Shown: positions 45,834-54,729 of the stretch, in pieces
Layout: the number at the start of each line of letters is the position of its first letter
Numbering within the stretch: the first letter of the stretch is position 1
Origin: Roseobacter fucihabitans
GTDB taxonomy: Bacteria; Pseudomonadota; Alphaproteobacteria; Rhodobacterales; Rhodobacteraceae
Assembly: GCF_014337925.2 (NCBI RefSeq)
Contig: NZ_CP143423.1
Location: 2,138,501 to 2,202,500 of the forward strand
Reading direction: 5' to 3'
DNA length: 64,000 nucleotides
Made by a program: the position numbers and the translations under genes
Notes under the pieces: model-generated
Told to the model about the DNA's origin: nothing
What the model saw: only the letters and a program-made list of their open reading frames with translations
Database searches by the model: none

Positions 45834-47198
45834 TTACATCAATTTGCGACGCCGTGTCACCTCAATATCGAGATCGGTGATCTTTTTTCTCAAAGTGTTC
45901 CGATTTATGCCGAGCAGATCGGCGCATTTCGCCTGGTTTCCGCCCGTCGCTTCGAGCGCGATTTCGATCAGCGGCGCTTCGACCTCACGCAAAATACGCG
46001 CATAAAGCCCCGCAGGAGGCAGCATGTTGCCATGAAGATCAAAATACCGCCGCAAATGGGCCTCAACAGATGCGCCCAGCTTATCGGTGTTGCCCGCCAC
46101 ACGCATCGGTTCGAGATCGGGTTGCGCGCCCAGAACCTGTTCGACTTCCGAGACCGATATCTCAGTTGCCCGGCTGGTCAGCCCCAGGCGACGGACTGCA
46201 TTTTCAAGCTGACGCACGTTGCCCGGCCAGCTGTAATTACGAAATATCTCAATGGCTTCACGCGACAGGGCGCGTGGTCCTGTGCCCGTCACTTCCATTT
46301 TCGCCAAAAAATATTCCGTCAGGATTGGAATGTCATCTACGCGTTCGCGCAGCGCGGGCACGGTAAGCGTCGCGCCGCTTAATCGATAATAAAGATCCTT
46401 GCGCATGCGATCCGCCTCCATCGCACCGGCCAGATCGGATTGGCTGGTGGCCAGAAAGCGCGGTGCATACTCGCCGGGGGAATCCATCATATGGACCAGA
46501 CGCGCCTGCAGCTCAGCGGGCAGATCGGCGATTTCCTCGATCAGAAGCGTCCCCCCCTTAACCCGCGCCAAAAGCCGTGCAGGCCCCTCCAGATCCCGTA
46601 ACTCCTCTGCTGAGGCGTTGATGAACGGCAGGCTGCGACGGTCCGAAAAATCGTGAATGGAGCGCGCAATCAGAGATTTTCCGGTGCCCGATTCTCCCCA
46701 TATCAACACCGGCAGATCGGTATTCATCACCCGCGCCACCACGCGGTACAGCGCCTGCATCAACGCGGTGCGCCCCACCAGCGGCAATTCGTCGGGCCGC
46801 TGGTTGGCGTCCTCGACAACGCGCTGGTTCTGCGGACGCATCTCAAGCGCGCGCGCCGTGCGTTTCATCAGATCGGGCAAGTCAAACGGCTTGGGCAGAT
46901 AATCATAGGCCTCGGCTTCGGCGGCCTGAATGGCGGTCATGATGGTGTTTTGCGCGGAGATCACGATGACCGGCAGGCCGGGACGGTCCTGTGCGATTTT
47001 CGGCAGCATTTCCAGACCATTGCCATCCGGCATCATCACGTCCGATATGACCACATCGCCCTTCCCCTCCCCGACCCAGCGCATCAGCGTGGTCAGGCTG
47101 GAGGTGGCATGCACCTTGCAGCCCGCGCGTGTCAGGGCCTGGGTCAGAACCGTTCGGATCGTGCGGTCATCATCCGCAACCAATACCGTGCCATCCAT
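45834..47198 (-). CDS. ntrC: Nitrogen-regulation response regulator NtrC, without GAFTGA loop
   Basis: The enhancer-binding regulator of nitrogen assimilation genes. The 454-residue protein has a receiver with Asp53 (ISDVMMP), AAA+ Walker A GESGTGKS (168-175), [13 protein letters not shown] (215-227) and a Fis HTH ([21 protein letters not shown]). Between [14 protein letters not shown] and ARVKGGTLL the usual GHEKGAFTGA segment is absent. Rhodobacter capsulatus NtrC has the same deletion and activates sigma-70 RNA polymerase instead of sigma-54, so this protein very likely works that way. It starts three bases after ntrB. Confidence 0.96.
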   Translation of the reverse strand: MDGTVLVADDDRTIRTVLTQALTRAGCKVHATSSLTTLMRWVGEGKGDVVISDVMMPDGNGLEMLPKIAQDRPGLPVIVISAQNTIMTAIQAAEAEAYDYLPKPFDLPDLMKRTARALEMRPQNQRVVEDANQRPDELPLVGRTALMQALYRVVARVMNTDLPVLIWGESGTGKSLIARSIHDFSDRRSLPFINASAEELRDLEGPARLLARVKGGTLLIEEIADLPAELQARLVHMMDSPGEYAPRFLATSQSDLAGAMEADRMRKDLYYRLSGATLTVPALRERVDDIPILTEYFLAKMEVTGTGPRALSREAIEIFRNYSWPGNVRQLENAVRRLGLTSRATEISVSEVEQVLGAQPDLEPMRVAGNTDKLGASVEAHLRRYFDLHGNMLPPAGLYARILREVEAPLIEIALEATGGNQAKCADLLGINRNTLRKKITDLDIEVTRRRKLM

Positions 47199-47201
47199 AG
47201 A

Positions 47202-48290
47202 TCAATTCTCCTTTGGGGGGGCCTGCTCGGGCGTTATCGGCGCGCGCGGCAGGGAAATACGAAACACGGTTTTTCCGGGCACCGAGGTGACGGAAATCCA
47301 GCCGTGATGGTCCGAGATGATCTTGCTGACCAGCGCCAGACCGAGGCCCGTGCCGTTTTCGCGCCCCGATACAAACGGGTCAAACACATCCCCCTTGATC
47401 GCTTCGGGCAAGCCGGGACCATCATCGATCACCTCGACCTGCAAGGGCAAGGATTGACCGGAGCCGTCAGAGCGGCGCAAGCGAAAGGAATGCTCAAAAT
47501 AGCTGTGCAACCGGATCGTGCCCGGCGCGCCGTTCGAGGCTTCCGAGGCGTTCTTCAGTAGGTTCAGGATCACTTGCAGCAATTGATCCGGATCCCCCTG
47601 CGCCATGGGCAGGGAGGGGTCGTAATCCTCAATGATCTTCATATGCGCCCCGAATCCCAAAAGCGCCGAGCGACGTGCCTTGTCCAGCACATCATGCACA
47701 TTGACGGGTTGGAAATCTGGTGCCGAGAGGTTGCCAAATTGCTCCACCTGTCCCAGCAGCTTGACGATCCGGCGGCTCTCCTCGACGATCAGATCGGTCA
47801 GTTCCAGATCCTGCGGGCTCAGGTTCATGCTCAGCAATTGCGCCGCCCCCGTGATCCCCGCCAGCGGGTTCTTGATCTCATGCGCCAGCATTTCCGCCAT
47901 GCCGATCGCGGATTTAGCGGCGGATTTCACAGAGTGGTTTTGTGTCATCCGACCGGCCAATTCGCGCGGCGAGATCATCAGGATCATATGACCGGGGTGG
48001 CCGACCAAAGGGGCCACCTGCAAATCCGACTGCATCGGCGCGCGCTCCCCGCTGCCCACATCCACATCATTGACAAAAAGCGGCGTATTGGTGGTGCGGG
48101 CGCGCTCAAAGGCGGCCTCCAACGGATCATTCACCGCAATCAGATCCCAGACCGGCACGCCCTTTACGGATTTGGAGGAGACGTTCAAAAACCCTTCGGC
48201 GGCGGAGTTGATGTCCAGAATGCCCTCATCCGGCGCGATGATCAGCGTCGGCACAGGCAGGCTCGCCCAAATGGAGAAATCCGATGTCAT
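47202..48290 (-). CDS. ntrB: Nitrogen-regulation histidine kinase NtrB
   Basis: The cytoplasmic kinase/phosphatase that sets NtrC phosphorylation under control of PII (GlnB). The 362-residue protein has a PAS domain (residues about 10-100), the H-box AEMLAHEIKNPLAGITGAAQLL (His137) and HATPase motifs NLLKNASEA, DDGPGLP and ENGTGLGLALV. The ATG at 48290 overlaps the dusB stop as ATGA; a longer reading would extend into dusB. It is followed by ntrC. Confidence 0.96.
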   Translation of the reverse strand: MTSDFSIWASLPVPTLIIAPDEGILDINSAAEGFLNVSSKSVKGVPVWDLIAVNDPLEAAFERARTTNTPLFVNDVDVGSGERAPMQSDLQVAPLVGHPGHMILMISPRELAGRMTQNHSVKSAAKSAIGMAEMLAHEIKNPLAGITGAAQLLSMNLSPQDLELTDLIVEESRRIVKLLGQVEQFGNLSAPDFQPVNVHDVLDKARRSALLGFGAHMKIIEDYDPSLPMAQGDPDQLLQVILNLLKNASEASNGAPGTIRLHSYFEHSFRLRRSDGSGQSLPLQVEVIDDGPGLPEAIKGDVFDPFVSGRENGTGLGLALVSKIISDHHGWISVTSVPGKTVFRISLPRAPITPEQAPPKEN

Positions 48291-49270
48291 GCGGCCACCA
48301 GTTGATCGAACGCACAGGCCTGCAAGATCAGCGCCTGAGTTTCGCGGATGCTCGTTGCCCTCAACACCGCCTGGCGCAAATCCTGCGGCGTGGCGCAGCT
48401 GTCCATATACCACCCCAGATGTTTGCGTGCGACGCGCAGCCCCACGTCGGGGCCGTAAAATGCAATCATGGCGTCGTAATGCTGCGCCACCATTTCGGCG
48501 TATTGCTTGGCCTTGGGCACAACCGGAGCCGGGGTGGCAAATAAATCATGTGCAATCTGCGCTAACAGCCAGGGTCGCCCCCGCACGCCGCGCCCGATCA
48601 TGATACCATCCGCGCCCGACAATTTCAGAGCATGTCGCGCCGAGGCGGTATCGATGATATCGCCATTGGCAATCACCGGGATAGAAACCGCACGTTTCAC
48701 CGCGTTGATCGCGGCCCAATCCGCGCGCCCTTTATAGAACTGGCACCGGGTGCGTCCGTGGATGGTAATCAGCCGGATCCCCGCCGCTTCCGCGCGCCGC
48801 GCGATGTCGGGCGCATTGAGCAAGCCGTCATCCCACCCCAGCCGAGTTTTAAGCGTGACCGGGATTTGCACCGAATTCACCACCGCCTCGATCAAAGTCA
48901 GCGCGTGATCCGGGGTGCGCATCAGAGCGGAGCCGGAAAAGCCCTGCGTGACCTTCTTGGCGGGACAACCCATGTTGATGTCGATGACCTGCGCGCCCTG
49001 CCCTTCGACCATCCGAGCGGCTTCGGCCATGGGGGCGGCTTCACGTCCGGCAAGTTGGACGGCAGTGCCCACCTGGCCCAGACCCAATTCCGCCTTTTCA
49101 CGGCTGCCCGGACGGGCATTCAACATATCCTGGCTGGCGACCATTTCCGACACCACCAGCCCCGCCCCAAAGGTGGCGACGAGCGAGCGAAACGGCAAGT
49201 CGGTGATTCCCGCCATGGGGGCCAACATCACCGGAGGCGATAAAACAAAGGGAAAGGCAGAGGCAGGCAA
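48287..49270 (-). CDS. dusB: tRNA-dihydrouridine synthase B (NifR3 type)
   Basis: An FMN enzyme that reduces specific uridines of tRNA D-loops. The 327-residue protein has APMAGITDLPFRSL at the N terminus, the INMGCPAKKVTQGFSGSALM active site with the proton-donor cysteine, and TIHGRTRCQFYKGRADW. This is the nifR3 gene that heads the ntrBC operon in alphaproteobacteria. The start is TTG at 49270, with an AAGGA site eight bases upstream; later ATGs would remove the first strand. It is divergent from ispD, and the 180-base gap holds the operon promoter. Confidence 0.96.
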   Translation of the reverse strand: MPASAFPFVLSPPVMLAPMAGITDLPFRSLVATFGAGLVVSEMVASQDMLNARPGSREKAELGLGQVGTAVQLAGREAAPMAEAARMVEGQGAQVIDINMGCPAKKVTQGFSGSALMRTPDHALTLIEAVVNSVQIPVTLKTRLGWDDGLLNAPDIARRAEAAGIRLITIHGRTRCQFYKGRADWAAINAVKRAVSIPVIANGDIIDTASARHALKLSGADGIMIGRGVRGRPWLLAQIAHDLFATPAPVVPKAKQYAEMVAQHYDAMIAFYGPDVGLRVARKHLGWYMDSCATPQDLRQAVLRATSIRETQALILQACAFDQLVAA

Positions 49271-49450
49271 GCGATTAATCCTTAGGCATGTGCTGGAACC
49301 CTATCCATGCAACGATTTTATCTCAATATATCAGACCTATTGCACAGCTTGCTTACGTCAAGGTGCCCATTTATTAGGCACGTCATCAGAGCAATTGCCT
49401 CTCCGCCGCCAAACTCTTAGACACAGAGACATGACAATGGCCCCTCGGAT

Positions 49451-50116
49451 ATGAAAATCGCAGCAATTATCGTCGCGGCGGGGCGTGGCCTGCGCGCGGG
49501 AGGCGATACCCCGAAACAATGGCGCCCGCTCGCCGGGCACAGCAGCACATATTTTGCCGTGCAGGCCTTTGTCAGACATCCGCGGGTGTCGCGCGTGGTA
49601 TTGGTCATGAACGGCGCGGACATCGCCGCTGGCCTATGGCCCGGAGGCTTTGATGCCGATGTCGTCGCAGGCGGCGAGACGCGCAGCCTCTCGGTGCGGG
49701 CCGGGCTGGAACAGGTCGCGCCAGACTATGATCAGGTCTTGATCCACGACGCGGCACGGGCCTGCATCATGCGCGACGTGATTGACGGTGTGATCGCAGC
49801 CTTGCAAAGTCACAAGGCTGCGGCCCCTGCCGTGGCGGTCGTTGATGCGCTGTGGCGCGGCACATCGGGACATGTGGAGCAAACCGTTGATCGGACCGGG
49901 CTTTTTCGCGCGCAGACACCGCAGGGTTTTGATCTCAAAGCGATCCTCGCCGCGCATCGCCAATTTCCCGAGGGGGGAGCTGATGATGTGGAGCTGGCAC
50001 GCCTCGCGGGAATGGATGTTGCGATCACGCCGGGTCACGAGGATAATATTAAAATCACCCTGCCCGAGGATTTTGAGCGGGCCGAACGCATTCTGAGGGC
50101 GCGCGATGGACATTAG
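49451..50116 (+). CDS. ispD: 2-C-methyl-D-erythritol 4-phosphate cytidylyltransferase
   Basis: The third enzyme of the MEP isoprenoid pathway, transferring CMP to methylerythritol phosphate. The 221-residue protein has [21 protein letters not shown], the CTP-binding loop, and [11 protein letters not shown]-like segment [15 protein letters not shown] seven-codon reading frame (49431-49454, ATG ACA ATG...) ends in ATGA with the ispD start and may be a leader peptide for coupling, since no good ribosome site precedes ispD itself. It overlaps ispF by 11 bases. Confidence 0.95.
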   Translation: MKIAAIIVAAGRGLRAGGDTPKQWRPLAGHSSTYFAVQAFVRHPRVSRVVLVMNGADIAAGLWPGGFDADVVAGGETRSLSVRAGLEQVAPDYDQVLIHDAARACIMRDVIDGVIAALQSHKAAAPAVAVVDALWRGTSGHVEQTVDRTGLFRAQTPQGFDLKAILAAHRQFPEGGADDVELARLAGMDVAITPGHEDNIKITLPEDFERAERILRARDGH

Positions 50117-50585
50117 GCTTGGCAATGGTTTTGACGTGCATGCTTTTGGGGCGGGCGATCATGTGATCCTGTGCGGTGTGAAAATCCCGCATGATCACGG
50201 GTTGGTCGGGCATTCGGATGCAGATGTAGGGCTGCATACGGTAACGGATGCGATTTACGGCGCGCTCGCGCAGGGCGATATCGGCCAGCATTTTCCGCCC
50301 AGCGATCCACAATGGAAGGGGATGTCCAGTGATGTGTTTCTACGCCATGCCGTTGAATTAACGGCTGAAATGGGGTTTTCGATCAGTAACGTGGATTGCA
50401 CGCTGATCTGTGAATTTCCCAAGATCGGACCCCATAGCGATGCGATGCGCGCGGGCATGGCCGCGATCATGGGGCTTGATGTGGCGCGCGTGTCGGTCAA
50501 GGCGACGACCTCCGAGAAACTCGGGTTCACCGGGCGCGGCGAGGGTATCGCCTGCATCGCCACGGCCGCTTTGGTGAAACCATGA
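50106..50585 (+). CDS. ispF: 2-C-methyl-D-erythritol 2,4-cyclodiphosphate synthase
   Basis: The fifth MEP-pathway enzyme, forming the cyclic diphosphate. The 159-residue protein has the metal motif DVHAFG (Asp and His) and [38 protein letters not shown], then [15 protein letters not shown]. Size is usual. In many alphaproteobacteria ispD and ispF are fused; here they are separate genes that overlap by 11 bases. It overlaps pgpA by ATGA. Confidence 0.97.
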   Translation: MDIRLGNGFDVHAFGAGDHVILCGVKIPHDHGLVGHSDADVGLHTVTDAIYGALAQGDIGQHFPPSDPQWKGMSSDVFLRHAVELTAEMGFSISNVDCTLICEFPKIGPHSDAMRAGMAAIMGLDVARVSVKATTSEKLGFTGRGEGIACIATAALVKP

Positions 50586-51079
50586 AGGGGCTCGCAAAAC
50601 TCATCGCAACGCTCGCCGGGGTCGGTTATATCCGCCCCGCGCCAGGCACATGGGGCTCGCTCGTGGCCCTGCCCTGGGGGTGGTTGTTGCATGTTCTGGG
50701 CGGGTTTCCCTTGCTGCTGCTGGGGGTGGTCGTGGCTTTCGCAAAAGGCTGGTGGGCCACCGCGCAGATGACCAAAGATAGTGCGGATCATGACCCCTCC
50801 GAGATCGTCGTAGATGAGTTGGTCGGGCAATGGATCGCGCTTTTGCCGCTCTCTTATGCGGCCTGGTCGATGGGGTTGAATATTCTGGTGATGTGGCCGG
50901 GCTGGATCGCCGCCTTTGCGCTGTTTCGCCTGTTTGACATCCTCAAACCGGGCCCTGTCGGCTGGGCGGACCGGCGCGGCGATGCATTGGGCGTGATGCT
51001 GGATGACGTGATCGCGGGGTTCTTCGCCGCTCTGGGTGTTTTGGTTCTGGCCGGGTTGTATCATGGCATTCTAACATGA
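50582..51079 (+). CDS. pgpA: Phosphatidylglycerophosphatase A
   Basis: The inner-membrane enzyme that removes phosphate from phosphatidylglycerophosphate to give phosphatidylglycerol. The 165-residue protein has [15 protein letters not shown] at the N terminus, [15 protein letters not shown] with acidic active-site residues, and [28 protein letters not shown], all typical of PgpA. Three hydrophobic segments fit. It overlaps both ispF and the cinA-like gene by ATGA, so four genes are translated as a coupled set. Confidence 0.95.
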   Translation: MKGLAKLIATLAGVGYIRPAPGTWGSLVALPWGWLLHVLGGFPLLLLGVVVAFAKGWWATAQMTKDSADHDPSEIVVDELVGQWIALLPLSYAAWSMGLNILVMWPGWIAAFALFRLFDILKPGPVGWADRRGDALGVMLDDVIAGFFAALGVLVLAGLYHGILT

Positions 51080-51540
51080 ATATCGCCGAAGAGGTCCTTG
51101 AAAAGGCTAAGCTTTCAGGCGTCATGATATGTGTCGCTGAAAGCTGTACCGGTGGGATGGTCGCAGCGGCGCTCACCGATATTCCGGGATCTTCCGCTGT
51201 GCTCGAGCGTGGCTTCGTGACCTATACCAATGCCGCAAAAGTTGAGATGCTGGGCGTCACCCCACAAGCGCTTGACGCGCATGGCGCGGTTTCCGAGCAG
51301 GTCGCCGCACAAATGGCGCAGGGCGCGCTTCGGGCCTCTCATGCGCAACTGGCCGTATCGATCACCGGCATTGCAGGTCCGGGTGGGTCCGAACACAAGC
51401 CGGAAGGTCGGGTTTGTTTTGGCGTGGCGCTGGGTGCGACCTTGCGCAGTGAAACGGTCGAATTCGGGTCAAGAGGTCGGGCGCAGGTGCGCGCCGCTGC
51501 CCGTGATCATGCATTGAAACTACTGCTCGCCGCGCTCTGA
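51076..51540 (+). CDS. CinA family protein (nicotinamide-nucleotide amidohydrolase domain)
   Basis: A 154-residue protein corresponding to the C-terminal domain of CinA (PncC), which hydrolyses the amide of nicotinamide mononucleotide to recycle NAD. It has CVAESCTGGMVAAALTDIPGSSAVLERGFVTYTNAAK and the AVSITGIAGPGGSEHKPEGRVCFG motif with the catalytic Ser/Lys region. The competence-linked N-terminal MoaB-like domain of long CinA is absent. It is the last gene of the ispD set and overlaps the convergent MmgE gene by 21 bases. Confidence 0.94.
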   Translation: MNIAEEVLEKAKLSGVMICVAESCTGGMVAAALTDIPGSSAVLERGFVTYTNAAKVEMLGVTPQALDAHGAVSEQVAAQMAQGALRASHAQLAVSITGIAGPGGSEHKPEGRVCFGVALGATLRSETVEFGSRGRAQVRAAARDHALKLLLAAL

Positions 51541-52821
51541 GCTTCCAATCGTCTCCAAAAACCCGGTCATATCGCTGGTCTTTATGGCCGACCAAAGCCG
51601 CGTTTCACGCGCCGCGCCAAGCAGATCCGTCGCTTTTGAGCGCAATTTTTGCTGCCGGATGGCCTCGGGAAGCGGCGCGGCAAGATCATGCGACACATCA
51701 ATCCTCTTGCCGCAGGTCAACATAATCGTCACTTCGGCCTGCATCTCGCTCAAATCGGTATCGCCTTTTACCGTGACCTTCCGGCGCAAGGCGAGGACCT
51801 CAGCGTCCTGCGCCATCACATCGCTGAACATATTGCGCTGCGCCGTGGATTTTCCCAGCATGGCCATGGCGGCCGTGTGCCGGTAACTGAACTTACTCGC
51901 CAGACCGGTGTCGGGCTCGGGAATGTTGCAAACGCTTAACCAGCGAGGATGAGTTTTTACCTCTATGCTTTCAATCTCTTGCGCGTCGACCGACACACCA
52001 TCCAAAGCTTCCAGCATCGCGTGCAACCCGTGACAGCAGGCGTGGAGCTTGTGGCTGATCGACAGGATTTGCCAGGGTGTTTTACCAAGCGCGGCCAAAT
52101 GGGTCTCATCCTGCGCGCCGTGATGGGTCGGGCCAAACCCCAAAGGCCCGGCCAACCCGTCCGCTGCCGCACTCATGCCGCACTGCGCCCAGAGCGCCGC
52201 CTCGACACCGCTGCGCGCGGCCAACCCCGCATTCAGAGGTTTGCCGCCGGTGCCAAATTGCGCCTTAATCCCCGAGGCCAGCGAGGCACAAAGCCCCAAT
52301 GCGTGGCGGGTCTCGACCTCAGACAGCCCTAAAAGCCGCGCTGCGGCCAGCGTCGCCCCGAAGGCCCCCGCGGTCGCCGTCTGGTGAAATCCGATCTGAT
52401 AATGATCGCGCCCCAGCCAGAGGCCGACGTGGATGGATGCCTCTACACCAATCAGCGCGGCGTCAAACATCGCGTCAAAATCGCGCCCCTCCCGTTGCGC
52501 CACAGCAAGCGCGGCAGGCGCAACCGCCACGGAGGGATGACCGATGTGGGCGAAATGCGTGTCGTCGAAATCCAGAGCGTGGCTGAGCGTGCCATTGATC
52601 AAGGCGGCTGCGGGTGCGGGCATGAGGGCACCGCCAAACACCATCGCCTCGCCCTGCCCGCCTTGTGCGCCTATGGATTTTTGGAACCGATCAAAGCCGC
52701 CCTCCTGCGCCCCGGCGATGCCACAGGCGGCCCAGTCAAACAGCGAAAGGCGCATCATCTCGCATGCCGCGCGGTCAGTTGGCGCCGTGCAAAAAGCGAT
52801 GAGATGGTCCGTGATACTCAT
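51520..52821 (-). CDS. MmgE/PrpD family protein
   Basis: A 433-residue protein of the 2-methylcitrate dehydratase/cis-aconitate decarboxylase fold. The segments GGALMPAPAAALINGTLSHALDFDDTH, AFGATLAAARLLGLS and SGIKAQFGTGGKPLNAGLAARSGVEAA are typical. Many members have an uncertain role; prpC, acnD and prpB are not near, so 2-methylcitrate use is not shown. It overlaps the 3' end of the cinA-like gene and precedes (on the minus strand) nothing else in operon; the Coq10 gene lies upstream. Confidence 0.92.
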   Translation of the reverse strand: MSITDHLIAFCTAPTDRAACEMMRLSLFDWAACGIAGAQEGGFDRFQKSIGAQGGQGEAMVFGGALMPAPAAALINGTLSHALDFDDTHFAHIGHPSVAVAPAALAVAQREGRDFDAMFDAALIGVEASIHVGLWLGRDHYQIGFHQTATAGAFGATLAAARLLGLSEVETRHALGLCASLASGIKAQFGTGGKPLNAGLAARSGVEAALWAQCGMSAAADGLAGPLGFGPTHHGAQDETHLAALGKTPWQILSISHKLHACCHGLHAMLEALDGVSVDAQEIESIEVKTHPRWLSVCNIPEPDTGLASKFSYRHTAAMAMLGKSTAQRNMFSDVMAQDAEVLALRRKVTVKGDTDLSEMQAEVTIMLTCGKRIDVSHDLAAPLPEAIRQQKLRSKATDLLGAARETRLWSAIKTSDMTGFLETIGSSERGEQ

Positions 52822-52839
52822 GCGCCAACGGCCATCGTT

Positions 52840-53295
52840 TCAGGACCCCGGTTTTCCGTAAAGCGCCTCGGCCCGCGCCTCAAAAGCCCGCACGATCCGC
52901 TGCATCGCCTCGTTGAAAACCACACCGATCAGACGTTCCAGGATCATGTTTCGAAAAGCGAAATCGACAAAGAAACTGACTTCGCAGCCCCCCTCAACAT
53001 CCGCGAAAGCCCAATTGGATTTCATGTATCGAAAAGGCCCATCAAGATATTCGGTATCGATATTCTTGTCATCCGGGGTCAACACGACACGGCTGGTGAA
53101 ACGTTCGCGAAACACCTTAAAACTCACAACCAGATCGGCCACCATGATCTGTTGATTGTCCTGGGGCGTCACGGATTTCACGCGCGCCGCCGAACACCAG
53201 GGCAAAAACTCTGGATAGCGCGCCACATCGGCCACGAGGTCATACATTTGTTGCGCCGAATACGGCAGCTTCCGGGTCTCTGAGTGCGTAGGCAT
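52840..53295 (-). CDS. Coq10/RatA family (START-like) protein
   Basis: A 151-residue lipid-binding START/polyketide-cyclase-like protein beginning MPTHSETRKLPYSAQQMYDLVADVARYPEFLPWCSAARV, the Coq10 family pattern. In alphaproteobacteria these proteins are thought to bind ubiquinone and aid respiration; the 'RatA toxin' name comes from an E. coli relative and is probably not apt here. It lies 18 bases before the MmgE gene on the same strand and is divergent from hpt. Confidence 0.9.
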   Translation of the reverse strand: MPTHSETRKLPYSAQQMYDLVADVARYPEFLPWCSAARVKSVTPQDNQQIMVADLVVSFKVFRERFTSRVVLTPDDKNIDTEYLDGPFRYMKSNWAFADVEGGCEVSFFVDFAFRNMILERLIGVVFNEAMQRIVRAFEARAEALYGKPGS

Positions 53296-53364
53296 TGCTT
53301 TGTCGATTTACTAAGGTTAGCCATTCGTGTCCTATTTCCGTCGTTCAAGATCAAGGCCTAACCC

Positions 53365-53907
53365 ATGTCCACGCGTCCATATGTCATAGATGAAATGATT
53401 TCCGCCAAGTCGATTGCCGCGCGCATTGAAGAGTTGTGCCGCGAAATCCAGACCGAATTTGCCGGTACTGATAAGTTGGTGGTGGTCGGCCTGCTGCGGG
53501 GCAGTTTCGTGTTTATCGCCGATCTGGTGCGCGAATTAGACCTGCCCATCGAGGTCGATTTTCTGGAAGCCTCGAGCTATGGTGACGGCATGGAAAGTAG
53601 CCGGGAAGTGCGTATTCTCAAGGATTTACGCGGTACCATAGAGGGGCGAGATGTGTTGGTGGTGGAGGATATCGTCGACACCGGGCACACGTTAAACCAT
53701 GTGACGCACCTGTTGGAAAGCCGCCTGCCCGCGCGTCTGAAATCCATCGCATTGCTGGACAAACCCAGCCGGCGCGAGGTCGATTTCAAAGCGAGTTGGA
53801 CAGGTTTCGAGATCCCGGATGAATTTGTCGTGGGCTACGGCATCGATTTTGCCCAACGCAATCGCAACCTGCCCTATATTGGCAAGGTGCGGTTTGAAGA
53901 CGGGTAG
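53365..53907 (+). CDS. hpt: Hypoxanthine phosphoribosyltransferase
   Basis: A purine salvage enzyme joining hypoxanthine (or guanine) to PRPP to give IMP (or GMP). The 180-residue protein has [19 protein letters not shown], the PRPP-binding motif [14 protein letters not shown] and the base-binding loop ([31 protein letters not shown]). Length is usual. It is monocistronic; an IS110 remnant and a small gene follow. Confidence 0.96.
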   Translation: MSTRPYVIDEMISAKSIAARIEELCREIQTEFAGTDKLVVVGLLRGSFVFIADLVRELDLPIEVDFLEASSYGDGMESSREVRILKDLRGTIEGRDVLVVEDIVDTGHTLNHVTHLLESRLPARLKSIALLDKPSRREVDFKASWTGFEIPDEFVVGYGIDFAQRNRNLPYIGKVRFEDG

Positions 53908-54470
53908 TATATCACGCTCACCAGTTCTATCCCTCTGGTGCCAGAACTGCGGCATCAACCCTATACCTCTTCGTCAAAACACCTCCCGCTTGCGCAAATC
54001 GGCGCGCAAAAGCGGATTATCTTTCACCAAAGGGCATTTTTCCTTGATAAAGGACGTGCTCAAATGCGCGATGATAGGCCCCCGTCGGTTCAAAAACCAC
54101 CATTCTGAGAGGGCTTTTGATCCAGAACAGCCCTAAGAGTTCCGACCAAAGGCTTCTTGCCAGTGCAATAATACCATTTTCCTTCATTTTTCTAGAAATG
54201 TGAACTGTTGGTCGGCCGCGGTGCCGTGGGACCAGGAGCCATATAAAACGGTACTAAATATATCAGAAAATCCTCTTTTCTCAGAAAGCACTTTGAGCGT
54301 GCCGTTCCAAGAGCAACGACGATGGCACCGGCGGTCAAACGGCCATTGCATCGCTCTTCCTCGGGCTTGCCAAAGGGGTCATGTCAGACTCAGTCCGGTT
54401 CACGCGATGTAATCCGTGCGATTCGCGCAGATGGGGCCTGGGTTTCTACCGAACGGCTCGAAAAGAGGGT
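53908..54470. other. Degenerate intergenic region with IS110 debris
   Basis: A 563-base stretch after hpt with no intact gene. Bases 53974-54187 hold a broken IS110-type transposase piece on the minus strand. The remaining bases 54188-54470 show no frame that I can relate to a family, and may also be old mobile-element sequence. Confidence 0.6.
53974..54187 (-). pseudogene. IS110-family transposase remnant
   Basis: On the minus strand the frame from 54187 to a stop at 54017 encodes ...PLRMVVFEPTGAYHRAFEHVL..., which matches the conserved (V/I)VFE(P/A)TG-YHRA-E segment of IS110-family DEDD transposases. The next segment, LVKDNPLLRADLRKREVF, continues the similarity to the family's V-K-V-N-P-x-x-x-R region but in another frame, after a shift near 54025. 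N- and C-terminal parts are absent. So this is a small, frameshifted fragment of an old insertion. Confidence 0.65.
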
Positions 54471-54623
54471 CTATGCCTCAGGCGCGGGATCCGATTGCGC
54501 ATCACGCGCGGTGATTGCGTTGATGGCATCATCGATATGATGGGTAGCCACATCGTATTTTTGAGTGTCCAGAGACTTCTGGATATCGCGGAGGGCGCAA
54601 ATCGCCCAGTAGGAATCGGTCAT
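54471..54623 (-). CDS. Small hypothetical protein (50 residues)
   Basis: A frame on the minus strand from ATG at 54623 encodes MTDSYWAICALRDIQKSLDT...ITARDAQSDPAPEA. An AAGAG ribosome site lies eight bases upstream. The composition (amphipathic helices, third-position GC bias, acidic tail) looks like a real soluble helical protein and not a chance frame. I do not recognise the family. It lies 64 bases upstream of a hairpin and then lipA, on the same strand, so it could be part of the unit read before lipA's 3' end, or stand alone. Confidence 0.5.
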   Translation of the reverse strand: MTDSYWAICALRDIQKSLDTQKYDVATHHIDDAINAITARDAQSDPAPEA

Positions 54624-54684
54624 AACCACAACTCTTGATAGAAAATTTCTTCCACCACTACATCAATGACGCCCACCTCTTAAC

Positions 54685-54707
54685 GGGAATTCTCAAAAGG
54701 AATTCCC
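54685..54707. other. Perfect hairpin near the lipA end
   Basis: GGGAATTC-TCAAAAG-GAATTCCC forms an 8-bp perfect stem with a 7-base loop between lipA (stop at 54730) and the 50-residue gene. No T-run follows on either strand, so it is not a classic intrinsic terminator; it may protect the lipA mRNA 3' end. Confidence 0.5.
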
Positions 54708-54729
54708 CGCAGCCATGATCATTCCCGCT

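Noticed and set aside
49360-49385. GTGCC...GGCAC inverted repeat in the dusB-ispD gap
   Set aside because: A 5-bp stem with a 9-base loop and no T-run; it could be an operator, but nothing else supports it.
52840-53295. RatA toxin of a toxin-antitoxin system
   Set aside because: The sequence is a Coq10/START protein and no antitoxin gene adjoins (the next genes are MmgE/PrpD and hpt).
53908-53955. CAGTTCT/AGAACTG inverted repeat after hpt as a terminator
   Set aside because: The loop is long (14 bases) and no T-run follows.
54322-54638. Plus-strand frames between the IS110 remnant and lipA (72-85 residues)
   Set aside because: They lie opposite the better-supported 50-residue minus-strand gene, have many rare residues (Cys, Arg, Ser) typical of shadows, and lack ribosome sites.
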